From NCBI RefSeq assembly GCF_003573695.1, contig NC_039362.1, positions 5,556,088-5,620,087 of the forward strand: DNA of 64,000 nucleotides. The letters run 5' to 3'. The notes under the pieces are model-generated. The model searched no databases, had not been told where the DNA came from, and saw nothing but the letters and a program-made list of their open reading frames with translations. Each line of letters opens with the position of its first letter. The stretch's first letter is position 1. The translations under genes were made by a program, and so were the position numbers. Positions 21,022 to 31,985 of this stretch are shown piece after piece. The DNA is from Papaver somniferum. Its lineage: Eukaryota > Streptophyta > Magnoliopsida > Ranunculales > Papaveraceae.

Positions 21022-22094
21022 ATGATTGTGACCTACAGAGACCAAACAAACAGACTTGTTAGAATTAACCCAGACGAACCTATCGAAATTCTAAGTTCTG
21101 AGGGAGACAGTCCAGATCAACCAGAAACAATGGGAGAACCCCGTACCCTCAAGGATTATATGTACCCAACTAGAGCCAGTCAACCTTCTTGTATTGTGCT
21201 ACCCGAGGCTAATGGCCATTATGAGCTGAAATCAAGCACAATACAGATGCTTCCTATTTTTAGAGGTGTTGAGAATGAAAACCCGTACCACCACGTGAGA
21301 GAATTCGAGGAAATTTGTGGAACTCTGCGTTTCACTCAAATGTCCGACGAAACCCTAAAGTTAAGGCTTTTCCTTTCTCCCTGAAAGATAAGGCAAAGGC
21401 CTGGCTCTATGCTTTACAGCCTCAATCCATCATGACATGGGATGACCTCATAAAGGAGTTTTTCAAAAAGTTTTTCCCGAACCACAAGACTGCGACAATT
21501 CGTCAAAGTCTGAATAGCTTTGTGCAATTAGAGGTGAGACCTTAGCTAGATACTGGAGAGATTCAATGAATTATTGCTCCAATGTCCCCATCATGGTTTT
21601 GAAAAATGGAGACTTGTGCAAATTTTGTATGAAGGTCTAGATGTGTCCACCCGAACAACGGTTGAGTCGATGTGTAATGGTCTATTCGTAGACAAAACTG
21701 CTGATGCGTCTTGGGACTTCTTGATTGAAGTAGCTGAAAAGACGCAACAGTGGGAATCCATCCGTGAAACCAGAAAGACTACATCCGAAGCAAAGGCTTT
21801 TAGGATTGAAGCGGATTTCGAGGGAAGAGCAAACATGGCATCAATAGTTAGGAGATTAGAAGAGTTAGAACTACATAAAAATTCAAAACCTTCCACCACT
21901 ACTCTCCGAGAACATGTCGCTTCGTCTGTTTGTGCCGCTTGTAACGATCCCAACCATCAATTCCAAAATTGTCCCGATTTGCTTGCAGTCCAGGAATCTA
22001 GGCTTGAACAGGCACATGCCATGTTTCAAAAACCAGAGCATAACCCTTATTCACAGACCTACAATCCAGGATGGAGAAACCACCCTAACTTTTC
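21022..22094 (+). pseudogene. Athila-type gag (frame-broken)
   Basis: The capsid/nucleocapsid precursor starts at about 21022 (MIVTYRDQTNR). The core of the retrotransposon gag domain is visible in FRGVENENPYHHVREFEEIC, FSLKDKAKAWLYALQPQSI and LIKEFFKKFFPNHKTATIRQ, then QILYEGLDVSTRTTVESMCN. A zinc-knuckle-like CAACNDPNHQFQNCP (C-x2-C-x4-H-x4-C) is present near 21930-21975. Frame changes occur near 21370, 21533, 21556 and 22096. Each is explained by one missing base, at short homopolymers in at least the first two. Apart from these the sequence is well conserved, with no point nonsense mutation seen. Confidence 0.88.
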
Positions 22095-23213
22095 ATGGTC
22101 AAAGGACCCACTCAGGGAGGACCATCTCAACCCAATCAGAGCTATCAAAACAATCAGGGATATCAGAACAATCAAGGTTATCAACACCCGAGAAACCCTC
22201 AACAACAATCAAACTCTCAACAACAATCATATCCTCAACACAATACCGACAAGAGATTATCCACCCTAGAGGAAATGTTCCAGAGTTTGATGCAAAGTCA
22301 GAAAAATCTAGATCAAAAGATGGATCAAATGTGTGAGAGAGAAAAGGGTAAACTTCCGAGCCAACCCCAACAAAATCCAAAGAGGATATTTCAAACAGGC
22401 ACAACATCCTGCACTGAAACCTCACCCGATCAAGTCCATGCCATTACCACCCTCCGAAGTGGTAAAGTCATCGAGAACAACGTGGGCGAACCTAATGAAT
22501 CTGATACAAATTCCACGCTGTCTCCACAACCCCAGAAAACCAAAGAATCTGAGCAAGTTGGAAAATCTGACAATTCTACTGCTGTGAATGTCCCTTTGCC
22601 AACTCATTCTCCTGTTGCCTCATTTCCTCAAAGATTGATCTATCAACAGAAAAGTACCCATTACAATGAGATGTTAGATCTGTTCAAGAGAGTCAACATC
22701 AACATTCCTTTTCTTGAAGCAATCAAGCAAATCCCTGCTTATGCCAAATTCCTCAAAGACTTGTGTACTCAAAAGCGCAAGCTCAATGTGCAAAAACGTG
22801 CTTTCTTAGCTGAGCAGGTGAGTTCCATCATTCTGAACAAAACTCCACCCAAGTTTAGGGATCCAGGATGTCCAACAATTTCTTGCACTATAGGAGAACA
22901 CACGGTCAATAAAGCGTTATTAGACCTAGGTGCAAGTGTTAACCTACTGCCATATTCTGTTTATGAGCAGTTAGGTCTTGGGGAGTTGAAACCAACATCT
23001 ATCACTCTACAACTGGCAGACCGATCTGTCAAGATTCCTCGTGGAGTGGTCGAAGACGTTTTGATCAAGGTTGACAAATTCTATTTTCCCGTAGACTTCA
23101 TTGTCTTAGACACTCAACCTGTACAAAACCCAGACTGTCACATTCCTGTCATCTTAGGACGTCCTTTCTTGGCTACGTCCAACGCGATCATTAATTGTCG
23201 AATGGAGTGTTAA
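22095..23213 (+). pseudogene. Athila-type gag C-terminus and aspartic protease
   Basis: 372 codons. The first part is Gln/Asn-rich (YQNNQGYQNNQGYQHPRNPQ), followed by a coiled-coil-like LSTLEEMFQSLMQSQKNLDQ and the TTLRSGKVI segment seen in plant gypsy gag-pol. The protease begins near residue 240; its active-site box is ALLDLGASVNLLPYSVYEQL. Athila-type proteases use DLGAS instead of the common DTGAS. The second family motif, IPVILGRPFLATSNA, is intact near the end. The frame then closes at INCRMEC because one base is missing at about 23205, just before the RT frame. Confidence 0.9.
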
Positions 23214-25096
23214 AACTGTCTTTTGGTAACATGACGGTAGAATTGAATGTGTTCGATATTAGTCAACAACCTGTGAATCTTGATGATGATGATGTGCATG
23301 AAGTTAATATGATTGAAGGATTAATGCAAGATTCGTTGACTAACATTCTATCCGTCGACCCCTTTCAAGCATGTATGGAGAACTTTAACCCAGATTCCTA
23401 TGATGATGCATACTGTAGTGACGTCCTATCTCTGCTCGAATCTGTACCTCAAATGGACGTCACTGAAAGGAAATATGAAGTGGAACCACCCTTACTCTCT
23501 GATTCCAAGCTTATTCCATCCATTGTTGAGCCACCCAAGCTTGAATTGAAAACATTGCCTAGTACGTTGAAGTACGCATTCCTAGGTTCTTCTGATACTT
23601 TACCTGTCATTATTTCATCATGTTTAGACACGGAACAGGAAAGTAAGCTTTTAGAAGTACTTAAGGAACACAAAGAGGCCTTAGGATGGACCATCTCAGA
23701 TCTCAAAGGAATTAGTCCCACCATTTGCATGCACCACATTAACCTTGAAGAGAATGCCAAACCATCGAGGGAAATGCAAAGGAGACTTAATCCTAACATG
23801 AGAGATGTAGTCAAAGGAGAGATCCTGAAACTACTTGATGCGGGTATCATATACCCAATTCCCGATAGCAAATGGGTTAGTCCCATTCAAGTTGTGCCTA
23901 AGAAGTCAGGCATTACTGTAGTTCAGAACGACAAGAATGAATTAGTCCCTACTCGTACAACCACAGGATGGCGAGTATGCATCGACTACAGGAAGTTGAA
24001 CACAGTAACAAGGAAGGATCACTTCCCGCTCCCTTTCATTGACCAAATGCTAGAACGTGTGTCTGGACACAGTCACTACTGTTTTCTAGATGGCTTTTCC
24101 GGTTATAACCAAATTCACATTGCTCCGGAAGATCAGGAAAAAACTACATTCACGTGTCCATTTGGGACGTTTGCTTATAGACGTATGCCCTTCGGGTTGT
24201 GTAATGCACCTGCTACTTTTCAGCGTTGCATGATGAGCATTTTTTCTGACATGATAGATAGTTTTCTCGAGATCTTTATGGATGATTTCTCTGTTTTTGG
24301 TTCCTCGTTTGACGAATGTTTGAAGCATCTTGCCCTCGTGATATCCAGATGTAAAGAAAAGAACCTTGTTCTAAATTGGGAAAAATGCCATTTTATGGTG
24401 AATTCAGGAATAGTTCTAGGACACATCATCTCAGAAAAAGGAATTGAAGTGGATAAAGCTAAAGTTGACCTCATTCAACATCTACCACAACCTTGCTCTG
24501 TGAAGGAGATCAGATCATTTCTAGGTCATGCTGGTTTTTACCGGCGATTCATCAAAGATTTCAGCAAAATCTCCAGACCTCTGTGCAGTCTTCTCTCCAA
24601 AGATGTTGCCTTCAATTTCGATGCTGCTTGTGTGAAGGCATGGGAGGAATTAAAAACCCTTCTCACCACCGCTCCTATAGTCCGACCACCCGATTGGAAG
24701 CTTCCGTTCGAACTTATGTGTGATGCCTCTGATTATGCTGTTGGTGCTGTTTTAGGACAGCGAGTTGATAGACTACCATATGTGATATACTATGCTAGCA
24801 AAACCCTTAATGATGCCCAACTCAATTATTCAACTACCGAGAAGGAATTGCTTGCCGTCGTTTTCGCATTAGACAAGTTTAGATCTTATCTGATAGGGTC
24901 TAAGATCATCATATACACAGACCATGCGGCTTTGAAGTATCTTCTTTCCAAGAAGGATGCTAAAGCTCGCCTTATTCGATGGATACTCTTATTACAGGAA
25001 TTCGATCTCGAAATCCGTGATAAGAAAGGTTGTGAGAATGTGGTTGCTGATCATTTGTCTAGATTAACTTTAGAGTCTATTGATGAATTGAGCTGA
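23195..25096 (+). pseudogene. Athila-type reverse transcriptase and RNase H
   Basis: 633 uninterrupted codons. The RT covers roughly residues 190-410: [38 protein letters not shown] (catalytic Asp, about 299), [16 protein letters not shown], and the [11 protein letters not shown] box with both Asp (about 363-364). RNase H follows at about 500-620, with [15 protein letters not shown] (Asp 510), [13 protein letters not shown] (Glu) and [12 protein letters not shown] (Asp 577). All expected catalytic residues are present, so these domains are intact. The frame is cut off from the protease before it and from integrase after it (about 25090) by single missing bases. It would convert element RNA into double-stranded cDNA in virus-like particles. 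Confidence 0.93.
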
Positions 25097-25125
25097 TTAG
25101 AGAATCATTCCCAGATGAACAGCTG

Positions 25126-25548
25126 ATGTCTATCTCAGACCTTCCTTGGTTTGCTGATATTGTTAACTACCTCGCTACAGGTAGGATGCCCTCACGTTGG
25201 TCGAGACAAGACCGCTCTAAATTCCTGGCTGAAGTCAAACATTTCCTTTGGGATGACCCATATTTGTTTAAGTACTGCCCAGACCAAATCATTAGGAGAT
25301 GTGTCCCCAACACTGAACAGAAAGTGATATCTTTCTGTCATGACCAAGCATGTGGAGGCCATTTCAGTGCCAAGAAAACCGCTGCAAAGATCTTGCAGTG
25401 TGGATTCTATTGGCCATCATTGTTCAAGGATTGCCATGATTATTGTGTTGCTTGTGAACGCTGTCAAAAGCTAGGAAGCATTTCGAGGAGAAACATGATG
25501 CCATTGAACCCCATTTTGATTGTGGAGATTTTGATGTTTGGGGGATAG
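25126..25548 (+). pseudogene. Athila-type integrase, zinc-binding domain
   Basis: 140 codons, opening with a connecting segment (LPWFADIVNYLATGRMPSRW) and then the integrase N-terminal HHCC domain: ISFCHDQACGGHFSAKKTA and [12 protein letters not shown]. The domain helps integrase multimerise. The frame terminates at FGG/TAG because one T is missing in a T-run near 25530; the next frame continues directly into the catalytic core. Confidence 0.9.
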
Positions 25549-25553
25549 ACTTC

Positions 25554-26435
25554 ATGGGTCCATTTCCCATGTCTGACAGCAAGTTGTACATCCTAGTCGC
25601 AGTTGATTACGTTTCTAAGTGGGTAGAAGCCATAGCAACCAGAACAAATGACCACAAGGTGGTACTTTCATTTCTAAAGGAAAACATATTTGCACGTTTT
25701 GGTACCCCTAGAGCTATCATCAGTGACGGCGGTTCACATTTTCGTAACAAGTACTTTGAGTCTTTAGTACGCAAGTATGGCATAACTCACAAGGTTGCTA
25801 CTCCGTACCACCCTCAGATGAGTGGACAAGTAGAAGTTTCTAATAGGGAAATTAAGCACATTCTGGAAAAGACGGTCAACCCGTCCAGGAAAGATTGGTC
25901 ATTGAGATTGAATGATGCTTTGTGGGCATATAGAACAGCTTATAAGACACCAATTGGCATGTCCCCCTATCGTCTAGTGTATGGAAAGCCATGTCATCTA
26001 CCTGTGGAATTAGAACATCGTGCCTACTGGGCAATCAAAGAGCTAAACTTTTCTCTGGACGAAGCTGGAATTCAACGGAAACTTCAACTCAACGAGTTGG
26101 AAGAATTGAGAAATGAGGCTTATGACAGTGCCAAGCTGTACAAGCAAAAGATGAAGATATTTCATGATAAGCGTATTATGCGCAAATCCTTCACTCCTGG
26201 TCAGAAAGTCTTGCTGTATGACTCCCGATTACATCTTTTTCCAGGAAAACTGCGTTCCAGATGGAAGGGTCCGTACCTAGTACGCACAGTTTTTCCTCAT
26301 GGAGCTGTAGAGCTGGAGGATGTCTCCAACAAGAACATTTTCAAAGTCAACGGGCAGAGATTAAAGCCATTCCTTGAGCCATTTCCACCCGACATTGAAA
26401 CAACCAACCTGGAGGACCCAGTCTATGTGGACTAA
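25554..26435 (+). pseudogene. Athila-type integrase, catalytic core and C-terminus
   Basis: 293 codons with the DD35E triad: Asp18 in [12 protein letters not shown], Asp58 in [13 protein letters not shown] and Glu94 in [12 protein letters not shown]. The spacing of 35 residues between the second Asp and the Glu matches the family. [20 protein letters not shown] is typical of plant Ty3/gypsy integrase. The C-terminal part ([20 protein letters not shown]) matches the GPY/F-type module, and no chromodomain is seen, as expected for Athila. It would insert cDNA with a 5-bp TSD, which agrees with CCCAA. Confidence 0.93.
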
Positions 26436-26789
26436 ACTGGTCCACTCTTTCCCTAAATAACCAAAAAGTTTTCCAAATCTTTCCCTAAAAACCAAAATTT
26501 TTCGTTTTCCCATCAAAACCAAATGTTTCCCAACAAAACCAAATTTTTTCCCAAAAAGTCCAATCCCATTAAAAAACCAAAATTTTCTTGTAGATAATGT
26601 GTTAGTTAAATTTCCTTTTATATATATTTTTTGTGCTCATCCATTGTGACTCCTAATATGATGGATTTTTGCCTTGAAATAACGGAGTTTTAATCGAGCT
26701 GCCGCCGTACAATCGGGTATTCTCTCTCCTTTTACTCTACTCAGCATGTTCCTCTTCATATATTGTTTTATAATTCTTTCCATATTTTG

Positions 26790-26828
26790 AAACATTGAGG
26801 ACAATGTTTAGTTTAGGTTTGGGGGTAT
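26790..26828 (+). promoter_or_regulatory. Internal hairpin plus polypurine-like tract
   Basis: AAACATTG-AGGA-CAATGTTT (26790-26809) is a perfect 8-bp stem with a four-base loop. It is followed, four bases later, by AGGTTTGGGGGTAT. The layout matches the module next to the 3' LTR, but the stem sequence differs. It may be a second plus-strand priming site or an older 3' end; function is inferred. Confidence 0.65.
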
Positions 26829-27332
26829 AGAGTAGATACCACAATAATATGCTATAACTGAAATCGAACTCCTTCTTCTTTTTGAAAAAAATTGAAAAAT
26901 TCCAAAAAAAAATTGAAAAATCAAAATTAAAAATTAAAAAATTAAAAAAATCATAAAAATGGAGCTCATTTACCTTGAAATGTTGACTCTTGTGCAAATA
27001 TGTATTTTTATTAGGAGTCTTAGTCTAGATATTTAGGCACCCTGATTCTAGCACAATTCACATAGTGATAAGAAATTTGCACGCGCACGATCTACCAATA
27101 CATGTATGGCCTCGATCTTCAAGGTGTTTGATAGGAAGTTACGATTGCCAATCACTTTAGAATACTGAACGAAACTTGACTAGCTTGTTCTTTGGTTGGT
27201 TGGGATAGAAGGTGGAGGTTACATTAAGAAGACAACCATCGAATTTAACTGGGTGCATCAAAAAGGGCTACCTCTTGCAAAGTGTCATGTAATTTTGTTT
27301 CCTTTTGTATATGTATCAAAAGTGTTTCTTAT

Positions 27333-27367
<35 letters not shown>

Positions 27368-27968
27368 GAAAAATACAAAAAAAAATCAAGTATTTGTCAA
27401 TTCCATCATCTCTTGTTCTAAAAATAAAAAGATAATAGTCAATGTAAATAAGAGTCATGTAAAGAGTCATTTTGTTGTTTCATTGTAATAAGCAAGGAGG
27501 GTGTATGCCATTGATGTACAACGCGAGTAATTGTGAAATACCTCCAACTCATTCACAATTCTCGTAAAGTCCGGACAGCTAGCTAGATTTCGACCTCAGT
27601 TCTTAGCCTGAGAAACTATCTCTTGGTGATTAGTAGTCATAACTTCAGATCTTTCTTTACACATGTGTAGATACACTTTACACTCTTATCACATGTCTTT
27701 TTTTTGTTATCAGTGCTAGGATTATGCCTTCGATAGCTAGATTGACATCTCCATTTTGCTGTGAGCTTAACTGTTTTGCACATGTTACATTTGATGGAAT
27801 CTGAGCTTATATTTTGACCTAGAACTTTGTAGGTACGTTCTAAGCAAACCTTCACGAGACTTCAACTCGTCCACTAGGGACACTTAGTGGTTTAAAAGGC
27901 TTAGTGCATACGCTAAATGCATTCGAGAGACCAGCGACAGTGGTATAGTTAGGATTTCCTTAGTTTTG

Positions 27969-28008
27969 TTTTACTTGAGGACAAGTAAAATTCAAGTTTG
28001 GGGGTATT
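27969..28008 (+). promoter_or_regulatory. Hairpin and polypurine tract before 3' LTR
   Basis: TTTTACTTG-AGGA-CAAGTAAAA (27969-27990) is a perfect 9-bp stem with the same AGGA loop. It is followed by AAGTTTGGGGGTATT, which ends at the base before the LTR. The G-rich tract is the expected plus-strand primer (PPT). Confidence 0.85.
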
Positions 28009-29914
28009 TGATGAGTGCCAAATATTGTATATATTTATCCCTTTTTGTTGGCATTTAACTCATCTTTTGTGCATTAATTCTACAGTCTATCCCATATTCT
28101 GTATTTTCATTGTTTTCAAGAATAAATATTTTTCTTACTTAATTTTGTATTTTTAGGTAATAAATAAAGTCTGGATAACTTGCGGAGCGGAAAAGAGTTG
28201 AAAAGTAGTGAAAAGCCGGAAGGAATTACGCAAGGAAGCCGCAAAGAATGGATCGCACGTCCAAAAAAGCTAGGAATGGGCTCAAGAAGGAAGAATTGTT
28301 CTTAAAGAAGATATGGGCTTGGCATACCCAAGGCCCAAAACCCTTACCCAAACCCATTTTCTATAACCAAAACCGCCTCCATCTTCAGCCGTCGGATTGG
28401 ATCCATCTCATCATCCGATGGTCGCTCCTTCATCGCGCATCAAACCTCGATACTTCCGCTTAACACTACAACACCTAACTCCATCCGGCACCGTTAGTTT
28501 CGTTGTATATCTGCATCCAACGGTCTCTGCCAGCCTCTTCACTTTTAGCCGTTAGATTGATCCATCATCTCCACATCCCACGGCTCATCCTCGCTGTTCA
28601 TCCAATTTGCTACAACCGCCCAACACATGAGCACCCGAAACCTATACCCATACCAAACATCCCCTTCCCCTTCTTCCATCGACATCTCCTCCTCCATACC
28701 CTGTGCAGAACCACCACCACCTTCTCCACCTGCTCTGACATCGCCACCACCACTCCCTACGCCACCAAACCAACCCTAAACCTAAACCCATCATTACCAT
28801 CACGTCCTATCTCTTTATCAACCACTAATTTCTCCAATTTCTCATCTTTCTTCTCACTGAAACCCTAGGTGAGAAATTGGGGATATAAGTGATGTTAAAG
28901 CAGAAATTGAAGCAAGAGATGAACCAGGAGAAGAAATTGGAGAGTGGGTCGACGAGTTGGAGTGAATATTTCATCTAAATTAGGTAAATCAATTTTACCT
29001 AATTTCTGTTTTTGGGGAAAAGGGTGTTAACCCTAATTTTGGATTTTTGTATAAATAGGGGTCTTTGGGTGTTGTAATGGGGGATGATCTCTGGACTAGC
29101 CAGAAAAACACTTTGTTCTGTTTTATGTCACAATTCCAAATTTCAGTTCATCTATGCAGTTAACAGTGAAAATTGTGATGTTTTGATTTTTATCTTGAAT
29201 GTTGATTATTGTGTTTAATTTATCATATATTATGAATGTTATTGTTATTATCATGTGTAGTATGAGCTAATTAGCAACAAGCTAAGGCTTTGATGAAGCC
29301 TTGGTGCACTGTCAAATGGAAAATTGCTAGGATAGGATGCCATATGCTTGTTTTTCTTGTGCATTGGGAAGAAAGCAGTGCTATGAGTGCTTGTGATTGA
29401 TTGTGCTGTCAAAAGACAGTCAATACTAGGGGTATTTCTGTTAGCAAGCTGTTTTTATTTCCTTTCTATTGTATGCATATGACTCAACTCAACCTAGGAA
29501 TATGCTATTTGATTAGGACACAAGGTGGAATCTAAGCCTTAGCTTAGCCACAATTCCTTTCTTCAGTCATTTACAATTCCTGCTCTGCTTTTATTCACTG
29601 CTTAGTTACATTCCTTTACTGTTTTGCTTAGTTCTTGCATTTTGAAGCCTATTGTGCACTGAAGTCAGTGCACAAACTCACCTCTGCCCTTGGCTTCCAA
29701 GCCTTGGTTCTTAGCTGTTTTCCTTGCTGCTTTGGTTCTTTACTTCTGCCACTTTGTATGCCATATTGCTTTGTCTTGCTCACTGTCTTCATTGATAGCT
29801 TAGGAAAATTCTTGTATGCTCCCGCTCCCTGTGGACTAAATCTTTCTTATCCCTATATTATAAAACTTGACCTTGTATACTTGCAAGTTTCTGTGTGTTT
29901 TCCATTGGCACACC
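28009..29914 (+). repeat. Athila-type element, 3' LTR
   Basis: 1906 bp, with the same TG...CA ends as the 5' LTR. It keeps a good TATA box (TATAAATA, 29050-29057), followed by GGGGTCTTTGGG, a plausible start region for transcription. The 3' border is followed at once by the TSD CCCAA and LINE D sequence. Confidence 0.95.
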
Positions 29915-29919
29915 ACCCA

Positions 29920-30148
29920 ACATATCTCTGGTAGGCAAACTATTATGTGCTAAAGTCCAGAGAAAAAAACATATTTTTGGAGGTAAATTTTGTCTCCAAA
30001 TAAACTGGAATATGTGCTGTTGTTCATGATCAAACTCATTGTTGGCAAGAGTATCATAAGTTGATTTAACTGAGAACTGACCTTTGATGTTTACATTCCA
30101 GAGCTTCCAAACTGTTCTGCAAATATGAAAGTTCCAATCTAGCAGCAT
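29920..30148 (-). pseudogene. LINE D zf-RVT, N-terminal half (right of Athila)
   Basis: The minus-strand frame from 30148 reads WKLWNVNIKGQFSVKSTYDT, then FQFIWRQNLPPKICFFLWTL and LAHNSLPTRDML before crossing into the Athila LTR at 29919. GQFSVKSTYDTL is the standard zf-RVT entry. The rest, with the zinc ligands, lies at 17925-18221. Confidence 0.85.
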
Positions 30149-30169
30149 GAGACATTTTTCTTGGTAAAA

Positions 30170-30700
30170 TTAATTTCCATTCAGCTTCATTAACATCGAA
30201 TACATGTATGCCACTGTTAGTTCCTTAGCTCTAGATAATGCAAAAAGGTGAGGAAACTTTGAACATAAGGGAATATCAAAAAGCCATTTATCTTTCCAAA
30301 AACTGGTACTACTACCAGAATTGACTTTGAATTTGATATGACTTCTAAATATATATTTGTATTGCACTTCATAATTCCCTTCCATAGACATCTTCCATAA
30401 GTGATTTTTGGAGTTTTTGAAAACCAACCCAGCTGATCTATTCCATATTTCTCAGCAATGATGTCTTTCCATAAAACATTTTCTTTAGTTGCAAATCTCC
30501 ACGGCCACTTGGTAAGCAGAGCCTTGTTCATCTTTTTTAAACTTTTGATACCAAGACCTCCATATTTTCTTCTTCTACAAATAGCAGGCCACTTAACCAA
30601 AATCATTTTTCTTCTTACCTTTGTTATCATTCCACGAGAAGTTTCTCATGATCTTTTCAAGCCTCTTAGCCACAAAAGAAGGTTTAACAAACAAGGACAT
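30170..30700 (-). pseudogene. LINE D ORF2, thumb region
   Basis: Frames 30630-30217 and 30427-30170 contain KKMILVKWPAICRRRKYGGL, GIKSLKKMNKALLTKWPWRF and WKDIIAEKYGIDQLGWF, the conserved stretch between RT and zf-RVT. They overlap in different frames, so at least one frameshift lies near 30400. Confidence 0.75.
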
Positions 30701-30720
30701 ATAGTAAACTGGGAGACTTG

Positions 30721-31985
30721 TCAAACACTATTGATAAGTGCAATTTTACCTGCTCCATTTAGAGTTGATTTCTTCCATCCAACAAGATACTTGAGAAATC
30801 TTTCAATAACCAGCTCCCATTTTGCAACACCACAACTCTTATCCCCAAGAGGAAATCCAAGATATTTAGTTGGCAACACACTGTTGTAGCAACCCAGAAT
30901 AGAAGAAAATTGAGCAACGTCTCCAGAATAACCAACACCAAAATTTTCACTTTTTGCAAAGTTTATTTTTAAACCTGTCAGCTGCTCAAAAGATAAAATA
31001 AATAAATTCTCAACTTCATTAATATCAACATCTAAGAAAATAAGGGTGTCATCTACAAATTGCAAATGACTAACTATAGTACCATTATCAGTAACCTGAA
31101 AACCAGAAGTTAAACTATTTTCTTGAGCTTGCTTGATCATAAATGATAGATCCTCTCCTACCAAAAGAAAAAGAAAGGGAGATAAAGGATCTCCATGCCT
31201 GATGCCTTTTTTTGATTTGAAATATCCCTCATAAAATCCATTCACCAAGACAGAGAACCTTACCAACTCCACACGACATTTGACCCAACACCTCCATCAT
31301 TTATCACCAAATCCTATTTTTTCCATAATTTCATCAAGGAACTCCCAGTTCACATGATCAAAAGCCTTCTCAAACTCTACCTTAACTAGAATTCCAGGAC
31401 TGACACTTCTAATTCTAGAATCAATGAGCTCATCGGCAACCAGAACTCCATCCAGAATTTGCATTTTTCGAAAAAAAAAGCAGTTTGCTGAGCAGAAATG
31501 ATATCAGGTAAGATGGTTTTGAATCTATCTGTAAGAATCTTAGAGATAATCTTATAAACTCCATGGAAAAGACTATTTGGTCTTAAGTCTTTGATTTCTT
31601 CAATTGTATCTTTCTTTGGAATTAAGGAAATAAAAGTGCTCTTTAGCCTCCAATCCAAGAAATTTTTGTGTTGCATCTCCTTAATCACCAGCATTAAATC
31701 CTGCTTAATAATATCCCAGACAAGAACATAAAAACTTATAGGGAAACCATTTGGCCCTGGAGCCTTTGATTGCCCTAATCTTTTCATTGTTGTTAAACAT
31801 TCATCTTCAGTGATGTCACTCTCTAACCAAGTATTTTGATCCTCAGAAACTTGATTGAAGTGCATGAAATCCATAGAAACATTCTTGGCAGCTTGAGTTT
31901 GAAATATATTTTGGAAAAATTGCACAATACCTTCTTTAATCTCCTTCTCATCATAAGTCAACCTTTATAACACCTATGTAACTTT
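30721..31985 (-). pseudogene. LINE D ORF2, reverse transcriptase
   Basis: Two frames. 31961-31386 (191 codons) has RLGQSKAPGPNGFPISFY (family PGPDG, here PGPNG), STFISLIPKKDTIEEIKDL and DIISAQQTAFF. 31272-30721 (183 codons) has KKGIRHGDPLSPFLFLL (family RQGDPLSP, here RHGDPLSP), VSHLQFVDDTLIFLD (the F-x-DD active-site box, both Asp kept) and LTGLKINFAKSE. The KAFD motif lies in the gap between the two frames (about 31273-31385), where sequence such as EFEKAFDHVNWEFLD can be read across frame breaks. The copy is inactive because of stops and frameshifts. Confidence 0.85.

Larger units (their letters stand above)
26436..28008 (+). other. Athila-type 3' non-coding region
   Basis: About 1.57 kb between integrase and the 3' LTR. 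No envelope-like ORF was found, although many Athila elements carry one here. The region is A-rich (26870-26960) and holds a 31-nt uninterrupted poly(A) at 27334-27364, an internal hairpin plus polypurine-like tract (26790-26828) and the real one at the LTR border. Confidence 0.75.
18222..29914 (+). mobile_element. Ty3/gypsy LTR retrotransposon, Athila-type, complete
   Basis: An 11.7-kb element on the plus strand. LTRs are 18222-20114 and 28009-29914 (TG...CA), flanked by the 5-bp TSD CCCAA (18217-18221, 29915-29919). A primer-binding site for tRNA-Asp follows the 5' LTR and a polypurine tract precedes the 3' LTR. Domain order is gag, protease, reverse transcriptase, RNase H, integrase, the Ty3/gypsy order. 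The protease DLGAS box, the RT sequence, the tRNA-Asp site and the long 3' non-coding stretch point to the Athila lineage. Seven frame breaks disrupt gag-pol. No envelope-like ORF was seen after integrase. Confidence 0.95.
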
